A stretch of 64,000 nucleotides of DNA from Candidatus Eiseniibacteriota bacterium. Lineage in GTDB: Bacteria; Eisenbacteria; RBG-16-71-46. The translations under genes and the position numbers were made by a program. Positions 19,705-34,574 of this stretch are shown here, one piece after another. Position 1 is the stretch's first letter, and each line of letters starts with the position of its first letter. The stretch lies in NCBI GenBank assembly GCA_016710095.1, contig JADJLL010000016.1:39983-103982 (forward strand). The letters run 5' to 3'. The notes beneath the pieces are model-generated. The model was not told the origin of the DNA. It was given only the letters and a program-made list of their open reading frames with translations, and did not search any database.

Positions 19705-20844
19705 ATGTCCATGTTCGAGCTCGAGATCGACCGCACGGCCCCCGCTCGCCTGAAGGTCATCGGTGTCGGCGGCGCAGGCAACAACGCCGTCAATCGCATG
19801 ATCGGTGCGGGCCTTCGTGGCGTGGACTTCATCGCCGCGAACACGGATGTGCAGGCCCTCGGGCAGGCGCTGGCGCCCACGCGAATCCAGATCGGCATCA
19901 ACGCGACGCGCGGTCTCGGCGCGGGTGGCGATCCTTCGCAGGGCCGCCGTTCCGCGGAAGAGGACGAGCAGGCGATCAGCGACGCGATCGGTGAAGCCGA
20001 CATGGTGTTCGTCACCGCCGGCATGGGCGGCGGCACCGGCACCGGCGCCGCTCCCGTCGTGGCGCGTCTCGCGCGCCAGGCCGGCGCGCTCACGGTGGGC
20101 GTCGTCACGCGTCCGTTCTCGTTCGAAGGCCGCCGCCGCATGCGCCAGGCCGAGGAAGGCCTCGAGGAACTCCGCGCCGAAGTGGACACGCTGCTCGTGA
20201 TCCCGAACGAGCGCCTGCTTTCGGTCGTCGAGAAGGGCACGCCGCTCTCCGAGGCGTTCGGCATCGCCGACGACGTGCTGCTCAAGGCCACCAAGGGCAT
20301 CGCGGATCTCGTCACGATCCCCGGCCTCGTCAACGTCGACTTCGCCGACGTGAAGAGCATCATGGCTTCGCGCGGCAACGCGCTCATGGGCACGGGCCGC
20401 GCGACGGGCGAGAACCGTGCGCTCGAAGCGGCGCAGGCCGCCGTGTCGAGCCCGCTGCTCGAGGACGTCTCGATCCACGGCGCCGAGGGCGTGCTGCTCA
20501 ACATCACGGGCGGCCGTGACCTCAGCCTGCACGAGGTGAACGAGGCTTCCAAGGTCGTCACGGAAGCCGCGGGCGAAGACGCGAACATCATCTTCGGCGC
20601 CGTGATCGATCCCGCTCTGGACGGCGAGATCGTCGTCACGGTCGTCGCGACCGGTTTCGGCATCGCGCATCCGCAGTTCACCGTCGTGGACCGTTCGACG
20701 CGCCGCAAGGCCGTGAACGACGCGGACGACGCCGGCAGCTACAACATCCCCGCGTGGAAGCGTCAGCAGGGCCGCAGCCAGTGGGGGCGCAACGCGAGCG
20801 AATCGCTCGAGGTTCCGGCGTTCCTTCGTCGCCAGATGGACTAG
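19705..20844 (+). CDS. ftsZ: Cell division GTPase FtsZ
   Basis: FtsZ is the tubulin homologue that forms the division ring. The 379-residue protein has GVGGAGNNAVN near residue 18, the tubulin signature GGGTGTGAAPV near 107, the synergy-loop region NVDFADVKSIM, and a C-terminal conserved peptide VPAFLRRQMD that binds FtsA, linked by only about 45 variable residues. I placed the start at ATG 19705 because AGGAGAGG (19692-19699) lies just upstream; ATG 19711 would remove two residues. The linker is short for the family. Confidence 0.96.
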   Translation: MSMFELEIDRTAPARLKVIGVGGAGNNAVNRMIGAGLRGVDFIAANTDVQALGQALAPTRIQIGINATRGLGAGGDPSQGRRSAEEDEQAISDAIGEADMVFVTAGMGGGTGTGAAPVVARLARQAGALTVGVVTRPFSFEGRRRMRQAEEGLEELRAEVDTLLVIPNERLLSVVEKGTPLSEAFGIADDVLLKATKGIADLVTIPGLVNVDFADVKSIMASRGNALMGTGRATGENRALEAAQAAVSSPLLEDVSIHGAEGVLLNITGGRDLSLHEVNEASKVVTEAAGEDANIIFGAVIDPALDGEIVVTVVATGFGIAHPQFTVVDRSTRRKAVNDADDAGSYNIPAWKRQQGRSQWGRNASESLEVPAFLRRQMD

Positions 20845-20853
20845 GAGAGAGCC

Positions 20854-22503
20854 GTGAAGTTCCTCTCGTCCCTCGTGAAGTGGGGGCACACCCGCGGGTA
20901 CAACGCGGGCATCCTCCACTTCAACAAGGGTGAGTTCGCGCGAGCGGCCGAGTGCTTCGAAAGCGTGCTGCACGAGGTGCGGGATCCGAACGATCCCGAT
21001 CACTGCCTCGCGCTCGTGCACGCCGCGGAGGCCCGCGCGAATCTTGGTCTCGCGTTCTTCCACGCGGGCGACTACGCCCGCGCGGAGGGCGAGTTCACGC
21101 GCGCGCTCGAGGAGAACCCGACCTTCCCCGACCTGCGCTACTTCCGCGCCCGCATCTACGAGCGCTCGGGCCGGATCGACGAGGCGATCGAGGATCTCGA
21201 ACGCGCGCTCGCCGAGCATCCGCACTATCTCGAAGGGCACCTGCTGCTCGCGGTGTGCCTGGGGCTGAAGGGTGACCGCGAGCGTTCGAGCGCGCAGCTC
21301 GGCGAAGCGCTGTCGCTCGGGCTCGAGGCTCCGGAGTGGGTGACGCCCGCCGTCGCGCGCGACTGGACCGGCGAGCAGTGGCGCCGGCTGCTGCCCGACG
21401 TCGCCGCGCGCACGAACGGCGCGGGAGCGAAGCCGCTCGACCGCGCGCTCGCGCACCAGCAGGCGGGCGACCTCGCGGGCGCCATCGCCGAACTCACGCG
21501 CGCGGTGGCGGACAAGCCGTCGTACGCCGACCTGCGCTGCCGCCTCGGCGGCCTGCTGCTCGAGGACGGCCGTCTCGAGGAGGCGCTCGACCAGTTCAAG
21601 GTCGCGCTCGAACTGAACCCGCGCTACCTCGAGGCCCGGCTTCTCGCCGCGCGCGCCGAGCTCGAGCGCGGCCGCGCCGCCGCCGCCGGCGAGCACATCG
21701 CCGAGGCGATCGAGGCGAACCCGCAGTATCCCGACCTGCATTTCTGGCTCGCGGTGACGCGCTTCCGCCAGGGCGATCTCGCCGCGGCGGTCGCGCCGCT
21801 CGAGACCGCCGTCGAACTCAACCGCCAGTTCGCCCGGGCGCAGCGCCTGCTCGGGCTCGTGTACCACGCGCTCGGCCGCTATGACGACGCGCTGCGCGCG
21901 CTGCGGCGTGGGCTGACGCGCGATCGCGAAGTGCCGCAGACCGCGGTGATGGACGCCCAGCTGCTGTACGAGTCGGGCGACCTCGAAGGGGCGGAGGCCG
22001 CGCTGCTGCGCGCGCTCGCCGTGAACCCGTCGTACCCCGACCTGCGCACGCTGCTCGCGCGCATCCGCCGCTCTCAAGGCCGTCTCGAGGAAGCGTCGGC
22101 CGAGTACGCGAAGGCGCTCGAGCTGCGCCCCGACTACGCCTCGGCGGCGCTCGAGCGCGCCAGCGTGCTCATCGAGATGAACCGCCTGCCGCAGGCGGAG
22201 TCCGCGCTCGCCGATCTCGTCGCCCGCCGTCCCCGCTGGGCGGACGCGCACGCGCTGCTCGGCCGCACGCGACTCATGAAGGGCGAGCCCGCGGCCGCGG
22301 TCGCGCCGCTCACCGCCGCGCTCGAGATCAACCCCGGCTTCGCCGCCGCCCGCGCCGACCTCGGCTGGGCGCTGCTGCAGTCCGGGCAGTCACGCGAGGC
22401 CGACGAGCATTTCGCGCAGGCGCTCGAGCTCGATCCGATGAACGCCCTGCCGCGCCAGCAGCTCGCCTGGCGGGAACTGCTCACCGCGAACCGCGACGAG
22501 TAG
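20854..22503 (+). CDS. TPR-repeat protein following ftsZ
   Basis: This 549-residue protein is almost entirely tetratricopeptide repeats. About a dozen 34-residue helix pairs are visible, with the A-x-x-x-L-x-x-A-L spacing (for example DLEGAEAALLRALAVNPSYPD). There is no clear signal peptide, so it is probably cytosolic or peripheral; the N-terminus (MKFLSSLVKWGHTRGYN) could be amphipathic. GTG at 20854 lies nine bases after the ftsZ stop with AGGAGAG between, so it is the last gene of the dcw operon. It may scaffold division or wall enzymes, which is inference from position only. Confidence 0.85.
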   Translation: MKFLSSLVKWGHTRGYNAGILHFNKGEFARAAECFESVLHEVRDPNDPDHCLALVHAAEARANLGLAFFHAGDYARAEGEFTRALEENPTFPDLRYFRARIYERSGRIDEAIEDLERALAEHPHYLEGHLLLAVCLGLKGDRERSSAQLGEALSLGLEAPEWVTPAVARDWTGEQWRRLLPDVAARTNGAGAKPLDRALAHQQAGDLAGAIAELTRAVADKPSYADLRCRLGGLLLEDGRLEEALDQFKVALELNPRYLEARLLAARAELERGRAAAAGEHIAEAIEANPQYPDLHFWLAVTRFRQGDLAAAVAPLETAVELNRQFARAQRLLGLVYHALGRYDDALRALRRGLTRDREVPQTAVMDAQLLYESGDLEGAEAALLRALAVNPSYPDLRTLLARIRRSQGRLEEASAEYAKALELRPDYASAALERASVLIEMNRLPQAESALADLVARRPRWADAHALLGRTRLMKGEPAAAVAPLTAALEINPGFAAARADLGWALLQSGQSREADEHFAQALELDPMNALPRQQLAWRELLTANRDE

Positions 22504-22522
22504 CGGGAGCGGGGGACAAGCG

Positions 22523-22558
22523 AAAGGGCCCGGTCGCCATCGGCGTCCGGGCCCTTTT
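22523..22558. terminator. Bidirectional intrinsic terminator ending the dcw operon and rpmB
   Basis: AAAGGGCCCGG (22523-22533) pairs over 11 bases with CCGGGCCCTTT (22547-22557) around a 13-base loop. It has Ts on the right and As on the left, so it can act on both strands. It lies between the convergent TPR gene and rpmB. Confidence 0.85.
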
Positions 22559-22574
22559 CGCGAAGTCGGGAAGA

Positions 22575-22793
22575 CTAGGCGGCGCTGCTCGTGACCTTCC
22601 GGCCGCGCACGGCCTTCACGACCTTGTTCGAGCGGATGCAGCGCGTGCAGACCTTGATCTGCTTCGGCTTGCCTTCCACCAGCGCACGGACGCTCTGGAT
22701 GTTCGCGTTGAACGTACGCTTGGTGATGTTGTTGGCGTGGGAAACGTTCTGTCCCGCCATCCGCAGCTTGCCGCACACGAAACACTTCGCCAT
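22575..22793 (-). CDS. rpmB: 50S ribosomal protein L28
   Basis: L28 is a small protein of the large ribosomal subunit. The 72-residue protein begins MAKCFVCGK, continues VSHANNITKRTFNANIQ and ends with a basic tail. CFVC and CTRC form two zinc-knuckle Cys pairs, as in zinc-binding L28 forms. GAGGAG lies eight bases before the ATG at 22793; a longer in-frame extension lacks family similarity. It is a single-gene unit between two convergent or divergent neighbours. Confidence 0.95.
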   Translation of the reverse strand: MAKCFVCGKLRMAGQNVSHANNITKRTFNANIQSVRALVEGKPKQIKVCTRCIRSNKVVKAVRGRKVTSSAA

Positions 22794-22885
22794 GAAACAC
22801 ACTCCTCGATAAGCCGCGCTGGCGGCGTCCAGATGACTGCGCAGGGTGGACCCGCAGCGCACATCGGTCATGAAATCGCCGCGGC

Positions 22886-22915
22886 ACTATACGAGAGGCC
22901 CGGACCCGATGTCCA
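22886..22915 (-). promoter_or_regulatory. Probable rpmB promoter
   Basis: On the reverse strand TGGACA (22910-22915), 18 bases and TATAGT (22886-22891) form a good housekeeping promoter, five of six matches at -35 and five of six at -10. The predicted start is near 22879, giving a leader of about 85 bases. Confidence 0.65.
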
Positions 22916-22981
22916 GCCTCGTCGCCGGATGGTGGTCCTGCACTTTCAGGGAGTTTTCCCGCCACCCGAATGATTTCGTTC

Positions 22982-23010
22982 TTCCAACAAGCCCGGTCGC
23001 CCGCTAGCTT
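22982..23010 (+). promoter_or_regulatory. Weak candidate promoter for the S8 protease
   Basis: TTCCAA, 17 bases and TAGCTT. The -10 matches the TAnnnT pattern seen elsewhere in the window, but the -35 is poor and the leader would be about 245 bases. Confidence 0.25.
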
Positions 23011-23262
23011 GATGTCAAGAAGTTGTCCGACCACTCCACCGAGACGGGCGCGTACGCCGCACGGGGTCGCCCGCCTTCAGCTGGGAAAGGAGAGCGTTTC
23101 GGCGGAACCGCCGTTCCGGTCGCGCCGTGTACTTCACGCGCCGCGCTGACAAGCCCCCTCGGGTCCATCGTCCCCCGGCGTGGATCCGGCCGCACGATTC
23201 CGGTGCTCCCCTTCGCTCGCGCGCACGAGCGCCTTGCGCCGGAATGGAGAGGATCTCCCCCC

Positions 23263-28788
<5,526 letters not shown>

Positions 28789-28805
28789 TCCACCGCTTCG
28801 AACGG

Positions 28806-28838
28806 ACGGCCACGCCCTCACCGGGGCGTGGCCGTTTC
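28806..28838 (+). terminator. Intrinsic terminator after the S8 protease
   Basis: A perfect 12-bp stem, ACGGCCACGCCC (28806-28817) with GGGCGTGGCCGT (28824-28835), has a six-base loop and is followed by TT. It lies 18 bases after the stop and separates the protease from recG. Confidence 0.85.
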
Positions 28839-28865
28839 GTTTCGCGGCCGGCGCCTTTCGCGGCC

Positions 28866-28895
28866 GTGACGGCGGCACGCGCCGCGTCGTAGGCT
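28866..28895 (+). promoter_or_regulatory. Candidate recG promoter giving a leaderless mRNA
   Basis: GTGACG, 18 bases and TAGGCT, with the -10 ending only eight bases before the recG ATG (28904). The start of transcription would fall at about 28901-28904. No Shine-Dalgarno sequence lies between, so translation is probably leaderless. Confidence 0.5.
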
Positions 28896-28903
28896 GCGCC
28901 GTC

Positions 28904-31011
28904 ATGACGGAGACCACGCCCACTCGCGGCCGCAGCGTGCCGCTCGATCCGCGCACCCGCATCCAGTTCCTGCCGGGTGTGGGGCCCGCGCGCGCGCAGA
29001 TGTTCGAGCGCGCGGGACTGAGCACGCTCGAGCATCTCGTGCGTCACTACCCGCGCGAGTGGCTCGACGCGAGCCAGTTCAGCGCGATCCGCGATCTCGT
29101 GCCCGGCAAGCTGCTGACCGTCGTGGGCGACGTGAAGCAGGCCGCGGCGCTGCGCACGCGCGGCGGGCGGGGAGACTTCGCGATCGCCGTGACCGACGGC
29201 ACCGGAACGCTCGGCTGCTACTTCTTCGGGCAGTCGTGGCTCGCGCGCACGCTGCGCGCCGGGCAGCGCGTCGTCGTGAGCGGGGAGTACGACCCGCTCG
29301 AGCGGCGCATGCTCAATCCGATGTTCGAGCTGGTCGAGGGCGACCTCGAGCAGCTGCTGCACGCGGGGCGTCTCGTGCCCGTGCACTCGCTCACGAAGGG
29401 GCTCACGGCGCGGGCCATGCGCACGGCCGTGCGCCACGCGCTCGACGCCGTCGCCGACCAGATGAGCGACCCCGTGCCGCCGGAGGTCGCGGCCGCGCAC
29501 GGACTCGGGCCGCTCGCCGACGCGCTGCGCGCGATTCATTTTCCCGAGAACGCCGAGGCGCTCGCCGCCGCGCGGCGCCGGCTCGCGTTCGAGGAACTGT
29601 TCCAGCTGCAGATGGTGATGGAGCTGCGCCGCCGCGTGCTGTCGGAGGAGGGCCGCGCGCTCGCGCTGACGCCGGCGGGCGATCTCGCCCAGCGCGTGCG
29701 TGAGTCGCTGCCCTTCACGCTCACCGCCGACCAGGACGGCGCGATCGCGGAGATCTCCGCCGACCTCGCGCGTCCGCGGCCGATGCACCGGCTCGTGATC
29801 GGCGACGTCGGCAGCGGCAAGACGGTCGTCGCGCTCATGGCCGCGGCGCAGGCGCTCGAAGCCGGGCACCAGGTCGCGTTCATGGCGCCGACCGAAGTGC
29901 TCGCGCGCCAGCACGCGACGAGCCTGTCGCGCTTCGCGACGGCCGCCGGCGTCGAGGTCGCGACGCTCACGGGCGCCTCGACCGCGGCGCAACGGCGCCT
30001 GCTCAACGCTCGGCTGGCCTCGGGCGAGCCGCTGCTGGTGGTCGGCACGCACGCGCTGCTCGAGGACAAGGTGCAGATGCCCACGCTCGCGCTCGCGATC
30101 GTGGACGAGCAGCACCGCTTCGGCGTCAAGCAGCGCGCGACGCTCGCGAAGAAGGGCGTGCTGCCGCACCTGCTCGTGCTCACCGCGACGCCCATTCCAC
30201 GCACGCTCCAGCTCGCCTGGTTCGGCGATCTCGACGTGAGCGTGATCCGTTCGCGCCCCGCCGGGCGCGGCCGGCTCGTCACGCGCGTGACGGGTGAGGA
30301 GAAGTTCCCGCAGGTGATCGACTTCATGACCAAGGAGCTCGCCGCCGGCCGGCAGGCGTTCGTGGTGGTGCCGGCGATCGAGGAGGGCGGCAAGCTCGAG
30401 GTGAAGGCCGCCGAGGGCGAGTTCGTGCGGCTGAGCCAGCACCCGCTGCTGCGCAAGTGGCAGGTCGGGCTGCTGCACGGCCGGCTCAAGAGCGAGGAAA
30501 AGATCGAGGTCATGCGCCGCTTCAAGGAACGCGAGCTGCACGTGCTCGTGGCGACGACCGTGATCGAGGTCGGCGTGGACGTGCCGAACGCGACGCTCAT
30601 GGTGGTCGAGAACGCCGAGCGCTTCGGGCTCACGCAGCTGCACCAGCTGCGCGGGCGCGTCGGGCGCGGCGAGCACCGCTCGGTGTGCGTGTTCGTGGGT
30701 GGCTCGGGGCTGACCGAGCGCGGCCGCGAGCGCCTGCAGATCATGGCGACGACCGACGACGGCTTCGAGCTGGCGGAGGCCGACCTGCGCATGCGCGGTC
30801 CGGGCGAGGTGTGGGGCACGCGCCAGTCGGGGCTGCCGCGGCTCAAGCTCGCCGACTCTGGAACGATCGCGAGCTGCTCGATCAGGCGCAGGGCGCGGCG
30901 CGCGAGGTGGCGAAGGCCGATCCGCACCTGCAGCGCGCGGAGCATGCGCCGCTGCGCGCGTCGCTGCTGTCGCTCTACCGCGAGCCGCTGGAACTCGCGC
31001 TCGCCGGCTGA
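28904..31011 (+). CDS. recG: ATP-dependent DNA helicase RecG (apparent frameshift)
   Basis: RecG remodels stalled replication forks and Holliday junctions. An N-terminal wedge OB-fold (GDVKQAAALRTRGG...DGTGTLGCYFFGQSW) is followed by a superfamily-2 helicase core with Walker A (GDVGSGKTVVA), DEQH (IVDEQHRFGVKQR), TATPIPRTLQL and QLHQLRGRVGRG. After GTRQSGLPRLKLAD, at about 30854-30858, one C appears to be missing (gactctgg where gacctctgg fits). The true C-terminus (LWNDRELLDQAQG...LELALAG) continues in another frame to the stop at 31009-31011. The span is 3n+2 bases, matching one deleted base. The 3' end overlaps the convergent MFS gene by 37 bases. Confidence 0.9.
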
Positions 31012-32244
31012 CCGCGGCGCCACGCGATCGCGACGAAGCCCGCCGCGGCCATGAGCCCGGCGGCGACGAGCATCGTGCGCGACGTGCCGAGCAGGGGCGT
31101 CGTGAACGCCGCGAGCAGGATCGCGAGCTGGAAGCCGAGACGCATGGCGAAGTCGCGCAGGCTGAACACGCGCCCGCGCGTGCGCGCGTCGGTGCCCTCC
31201 TGGAGCAGCGTCTCGCTGAGCACGAACGCGGGCGCGATGCACAGCCCCACGAGGAACGCGACGATCGCGAACACGGCGAAGCGGGACGAGACCGCGAAGC
31301 CCACGAGCCAGCCGCCCGCGAGCACGAGCCCGATGCCGAGCAGCACCGAGCGCGGGTACTTGCGGCCCGGGCCGTTCACCCACGCGGTGCCGAGTCCGGC
31401 GCCGATGCCGACGACGGCCATGAGCACGCCGATGCGCTCCATGCCGGGGATGCTCGCCGCGCGCTGGATGTGCTGGTTGCCCGCGACCTGCAGGAAGCCG
31501 CCGCCCATCCACACCGCGCCGAGCCTGACCAGCGCGAGCCCGACCGCGCTCGAGCCGCGCACGGCGGAAAGCCCTTCGCCGATCTCGCGGAAGTAGCCGC
31601 CGAGCGAGACCGCCTGCGTGTGGTGCGCGTGCGAAGGGCGGTAGCGGATGACGGCGATCGACACGACGGACGCGAGGTAGGAGATCGCGTCCACCCACAG
31701 CGCGGTGCGCCAGCCCCAGTGGTCCACGAGCCAGCCGCCGAAGAGGGCGCCCACCGCGGTCGCGGCGATGCCGGCGATCGAGAGCAGCGTGTTCGCCGCG
31801 AGCAGCTGGTCCGCCGGGACGATCTCGGGCGTGATCGCGCTCTTCGCGGGAAGGAAGAACACGTTGCACGTGAAGAGCAGGAACACGACGGTGAACGTCG
31901 TGCCCGATGTGGTGCGTGAACTGGTAGAGCACGGGAATCGCGAGCACGAGCAGCCCGCGCATCACGTCGGAGACGAGCATCGTGCGGCGGTGGTTCCAGC
32001 GGTCCACCCACGGTCCCGCGAACGGCGCGAACAGCAGCACGGGCGCGAGCATGACGTTGCCGAGCACGCCGAGCAGGATCGAGGACTGCCGCGTGTCGGC
32101 GAACCGCCCCGTGTGTTCGAGCAGCAGCCCGCCGAGCGCGAGGTAGTTGAGCCGGTCGCCGAGGATCGAGATGAGCTGTCCCCACCAGAGCGCGGAGAAG
32201 TCACGCTGCAGGAGCAGCGGGCGCGGGCGGCCTTCCGGCGACAT
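30975..32244 (-). CDS. MFS transporter (apparent frameshift)
   Basis: This major-facilitator protein has about twelve membrane segments in two halves. The N-terminal part begins MSPEGRPRPLLLQRDFSALWWGQ, includes ILGDRLNYLALGGLLLEHTG and the GPWVDRWNHRRTMLVSD loop (the MFS A-motif between helices 2 and 3), and reaches YQFTHHIG. At about 31901-31904 one extra base in a G run shifts the frame; the protein then continues TFTVVFLLFTCNVFFLPAKSA to the stop at 30975. The 1,270-base span is 3n+1. It starts six bases after the PimA-like gene and belongs to that reverse-strand unit. Substrate unknown; lysophospholipid or efflux-type MFS (LplT/enterobactin-exporter-like) are possible. Confidence 0.8.
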
Positions 32245-32249
32245 TCCGC

Positions 32250-33401
32250 TCAGGCCGCGGAGTGGCCGGCCTGTGCGGCGCGGCGCTGGCCGACGGCGTC
32301 GCGATAGACCGCCTCGATGCGGTCGACGACGCGGGGCCAGGCGAAGTCGAGCGCGCGGATGCGACCGGCCTCGGCGAGGCGGCGGCGGCGCGGTTCGTCT
32401 TCGACGAGTTGCGAGAGCGTGCGCGCGAGCGCGCGGACATCGCCGGGAGGGAAGCACGCGGCGTTCTCGCCGGGCGTCACGACCGTGCGGTAGCCCGGGA
32501 TGTCCGAGCACACGAGCGCGCGTCCCGCGGCCATCGCCTCGACGAGCACGATGCCGAAGCTCTCGTTGCCGGTCGCGGGCGAGCAGAAGATGTCGCCGGT
32601 CGCGTACCAGCGCGGCAGGTCGGCGCTCGGCACGTGGCCGAGGAAGTGCACGTGCCGCCGCGCGGACTCGGCGACCTGCGCTTCGATCTGCGGGCGCAGG
32701 TACGAGTCGCCCACGACCAGCAGCCGGGCGCGGCCGTCGGTGCGCTCGACTACCTCGGGCATGGCGGCGATCAGGTCCTGCACGCCCTTGCGCGGATCGA
32801 GCCGGCCGACGAACAGCAGGTTCACGAAGTTCGGGTCGCGCCATTCCGGGAACGGCGCCACGAGCGGATGGAAGCGTTCGACGTCCACGCCGTTCGGGAT
32901 CAGCTCGTAGGGCCCGGGGTAGTACAGCTCGGCGGTCGCGAGCGCCGTCGTCGAGACGGCGATCTTCGCGTCGAGCCCACCGATCAGCGGACCCAGCGCG
33001 GGCTGGAAGATGTCCTGCATCGCGGTCCGCCCGCCGGTCGAGTGGAACGTGCCCACGGTGGGGCGGTCCGAGACGGCGACCGCGAACACCGGCAACGTCG
33101 GGGCACTCGGGCAGTGCACGTGCACGACGTCGAGGTCGAGCTCGCGGATCGCGCGCTTGAGCTGGCCCTTGAGCGAGAAGCCGACGGTGAAGTCCACGAA
33201 CGCGCGATTGAAGGGCACGAGGATGTTGTAGCCGATGCGCCGCACGAACTGCGCGTCGCCGCTCTCGCCCTTGCGGAAGTGGCTCGTGAGGATCGTGACC
33301 TGGTGTCCGCGGCGGCGCAGCTCGACGGCCAGCGCGTGGACGTGCTCGGTCACTCCGCCGTAACGCGGGTAGTAGGACTGGGAGACGATGCCGATCTTCA
33401 T
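32250..33401 (-). CDS. GT4 glycosyltransferase, PimA-like
   Basis: This 383-residue GT-B enzyme begins MKIGIVSQSYYPRYGGVTEHVHALA, cut here to its key loop GGVTEH, the acceptor-side Gly loop of PimA-type enzymes. It continues HVHCPSAPTLP, IPNGVDVERFHP, LFVGRLDPRKGV and the donor-binding GNESFGIVLVEAMAAGR (E-x7-E). It fits phosphatidylinositol mannosyltransferase-like enzymes, which act on lipid acceptors at the inner membrane face. It overlaps the upstream acyltransferase stop by ATGA. In actinobacteria pimA follows patA in the same way, so a glycolipid made by both enzymes is plausible. The lipid and sugar are not known. Confidence 0.85.
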   Translation of the reverse strand: MKIGIVSQSYYPRYGGVTEHVHALAVELRRRGHQVTILTSHFRKGESGDAQFVRRIGYNILVPFNRAFVDFTVGFSLKGQLKRAIRELDLDVVHVHCPSAPTLPVFAVAVSDRPTVGTFHSTGGRTAMQDIFQPALGPLIGGLDAKIAVSTTALATAELYYPGPYELIPNGVDVERFHPLVAPFPEWRDPNFVNLLFVGRLDPRKGVQDLIAAMPEVVERTDGRARLLVVGDSYLRPQIEAQVAESARRHVHFLGHVPSADLPRWYATGDIFCSPATGNESFGIVLVEAMAAGRALVCSDIPGYRTVVTPGENAACFPPGDVRALARTLSQLVEDEPRRRRLAEAGRIRALDFAWPRVVDRIEAVYRDAVGQRRAAQAGHSAA

Positions 33402-34291
33402 GCTTCGGCTCTCCGGGCGTCGCCCGAGGGCGATTCGGCCGGCTGCGCGGCCGGTTCCCACATCGGGCGGAAGATGCACCACTGGTCGAGATGGGCGCGG
33501 ATGTGTTCCTCGACCCGAGAGGCGACGGCCTGGTTCACCTCGGCGACGGTCGCGAAATCGGCGGGGTCGAGGGGCTTCTCCATCACCATGCGGAACTTGC
33601 CGGGGGAGACGCGCTCGCAGTAGCCGCACACGATGAGCGCGCCGGTGCGCTGCGCGAGCACGCCGGGGCCGGCCGGGAAGTTGTATGTGCGCCCGAAGAA
33701 CTCGACGTTCACGCCGTGGGCGTAGATGTCGCCGTCCACGACGAGCGCGATCGGGTCGTTGTGTTCGAGCGCGCGGAGCAGCTTGCGGAAGCCGTCCTCG
33801 GGCGAAACGGTGTGGATCGCCAGTTCGGTCTTGGTCTCGCGCACGGCGCCCGAAAGCCAGCGGCCCAACTGCACGCCCGCCACCGCGTGCAGCGTGTAGC
33901 CCATCTGCGCGATCATGACCGCAGCGAGCTCCCAGTTGCCGATGTGCGAGGAAGCGAGGATGACGCCGCGGCGGCGCGCGAGCGCGGCCTCGAGGTGCTC
34001 GCGGCCGACGACCTCGACCGAGGCGAGAAGGTCCTCACGGGAGAGGTGCGGCAGCCGGAAGAACTCGTACATCATGCGGTTGTAGCTGCGCATGACCTGC
34101 TTCGCGACCTTCACCCGGTCACGGCGCGAGGCGCGCGGCATCGTGACGGCGAGGTTGGCGAGCACACCGTGCCGGCGAGCGGGGAAGAAGTGGTAGTGCA
34201 CGGCGGCCAGGGAGTCGGCGAGGAAGTAGCCGAGCCAGGGGGGCATGCCCGAAATGAGGGCGGTGAGCCAGCCGTAGACGAGTCGCGACAT
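33398..34291 (-). CDS. LpxL/PatA-type acyltransferase
   Basis: This 297-residue membrane-associated acyltransferase belongs to the LpxL/HtrB/PatA family. It has an N-terminal hydrophobic segment, the catalytic H-x4-E motif in SSHIGNWELAA near residue 113, and a later VDGDIYAHGVNVEFFGR region corresponding to the family's second conserved block. Members transfer fatty acyl chains to lipid A precursors or to phosphatidylinositol mannosides. Its coupling with a PimA-like glycosyltransferase favours a PatA-like role, while diderm features elsewhere leave an LpxL role open. It starts at ATG 34291 with GAGG upstream and is the first gene of a three-gene unit. Confidence 0.85.
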   Translation of the reverse strand: MSRLVYGWLTALISGMPPWLGYFLADSLAAVHYHFFPARRHGVLANLAVTMPRASRRDRVKVAKQVMRSYNRMMYEFFRLPHLSREDLLASVEVVGREHLEAALARRRGVILASSHIGNWELAAVMIAQMGYTLHAVAGVQLGRWLSGAVRETKTELAIHTVSPEDGFRKLLRALEHNDPIALVVDGDIYAHGVNVEFFGRTYNFPAGPGVLAQRTGALIVCGYCERVSPGKFRMVMEKPLDPADFATVAEVNQAVASRVEEHIRAHLDQWCIFRPMWEPAAQPAESPSGDARRAEA

Positions 34292-34370
34292 CCTTGATCC
34301 TCACCATCCGTGCCGGGGCCCGAGGGGGCCTCGCATCTTGGGGAGCGGGGCGCTCAACCGGAGCGCCGCG

Positions 34371-34400
34371 ACCGTAGTGCGGCCCCGGAAAGAGTGTCAA
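34371..34400 (-). promoter_or_regulatory. Promoter of the acyltransferase-GT4-MFS unit
   Basis: Reverse strand: perfect TTGACA (34395-34400), 18 bases and TACGGT (34371-34376). The predicted start near 34364 leaves a leader of about 70 bases. It is the best -35 match in the window. Confidence 0.7.
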
Positions 34401-34574
34401 GCATCGGGCCCCGCCCGGTGGGCGTAATCCACTGTGGCAAGGGGCGGTCGCGTGGGTCTAGGATGCGCGCACAAGGACGTGGTGCAACTCCCTCGGGCTT
34501 TCAATCCCTCGAATGTCACCGCCCGGCGGGCGAGTGCGCGCCGCCGTGGCCAACTCCATCGGGAGGGATTCGTC

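Larger units (their letters stand above)
22794..23262. other. Divergent control region between rpmB and the S8 protease gene
   Basis: This 469-base stretch holds no convincing gene. It contains the rpmB leader (about 85 bases), the rpmB promoter and a weak candidate promoter for the protease, followed by a long leader of roughly 245 bases with no repeat or structure I can name. Reading frames here are open only because of high GC. Confidence 0.6.

Noticed and set aside
18364..22251. A 1,295-residue reverse-strand frame across ftsA, ftsZ and the TPR gene
   Set aside because: Antisense of three certain genes with Arg/His/Asp-biased composition.
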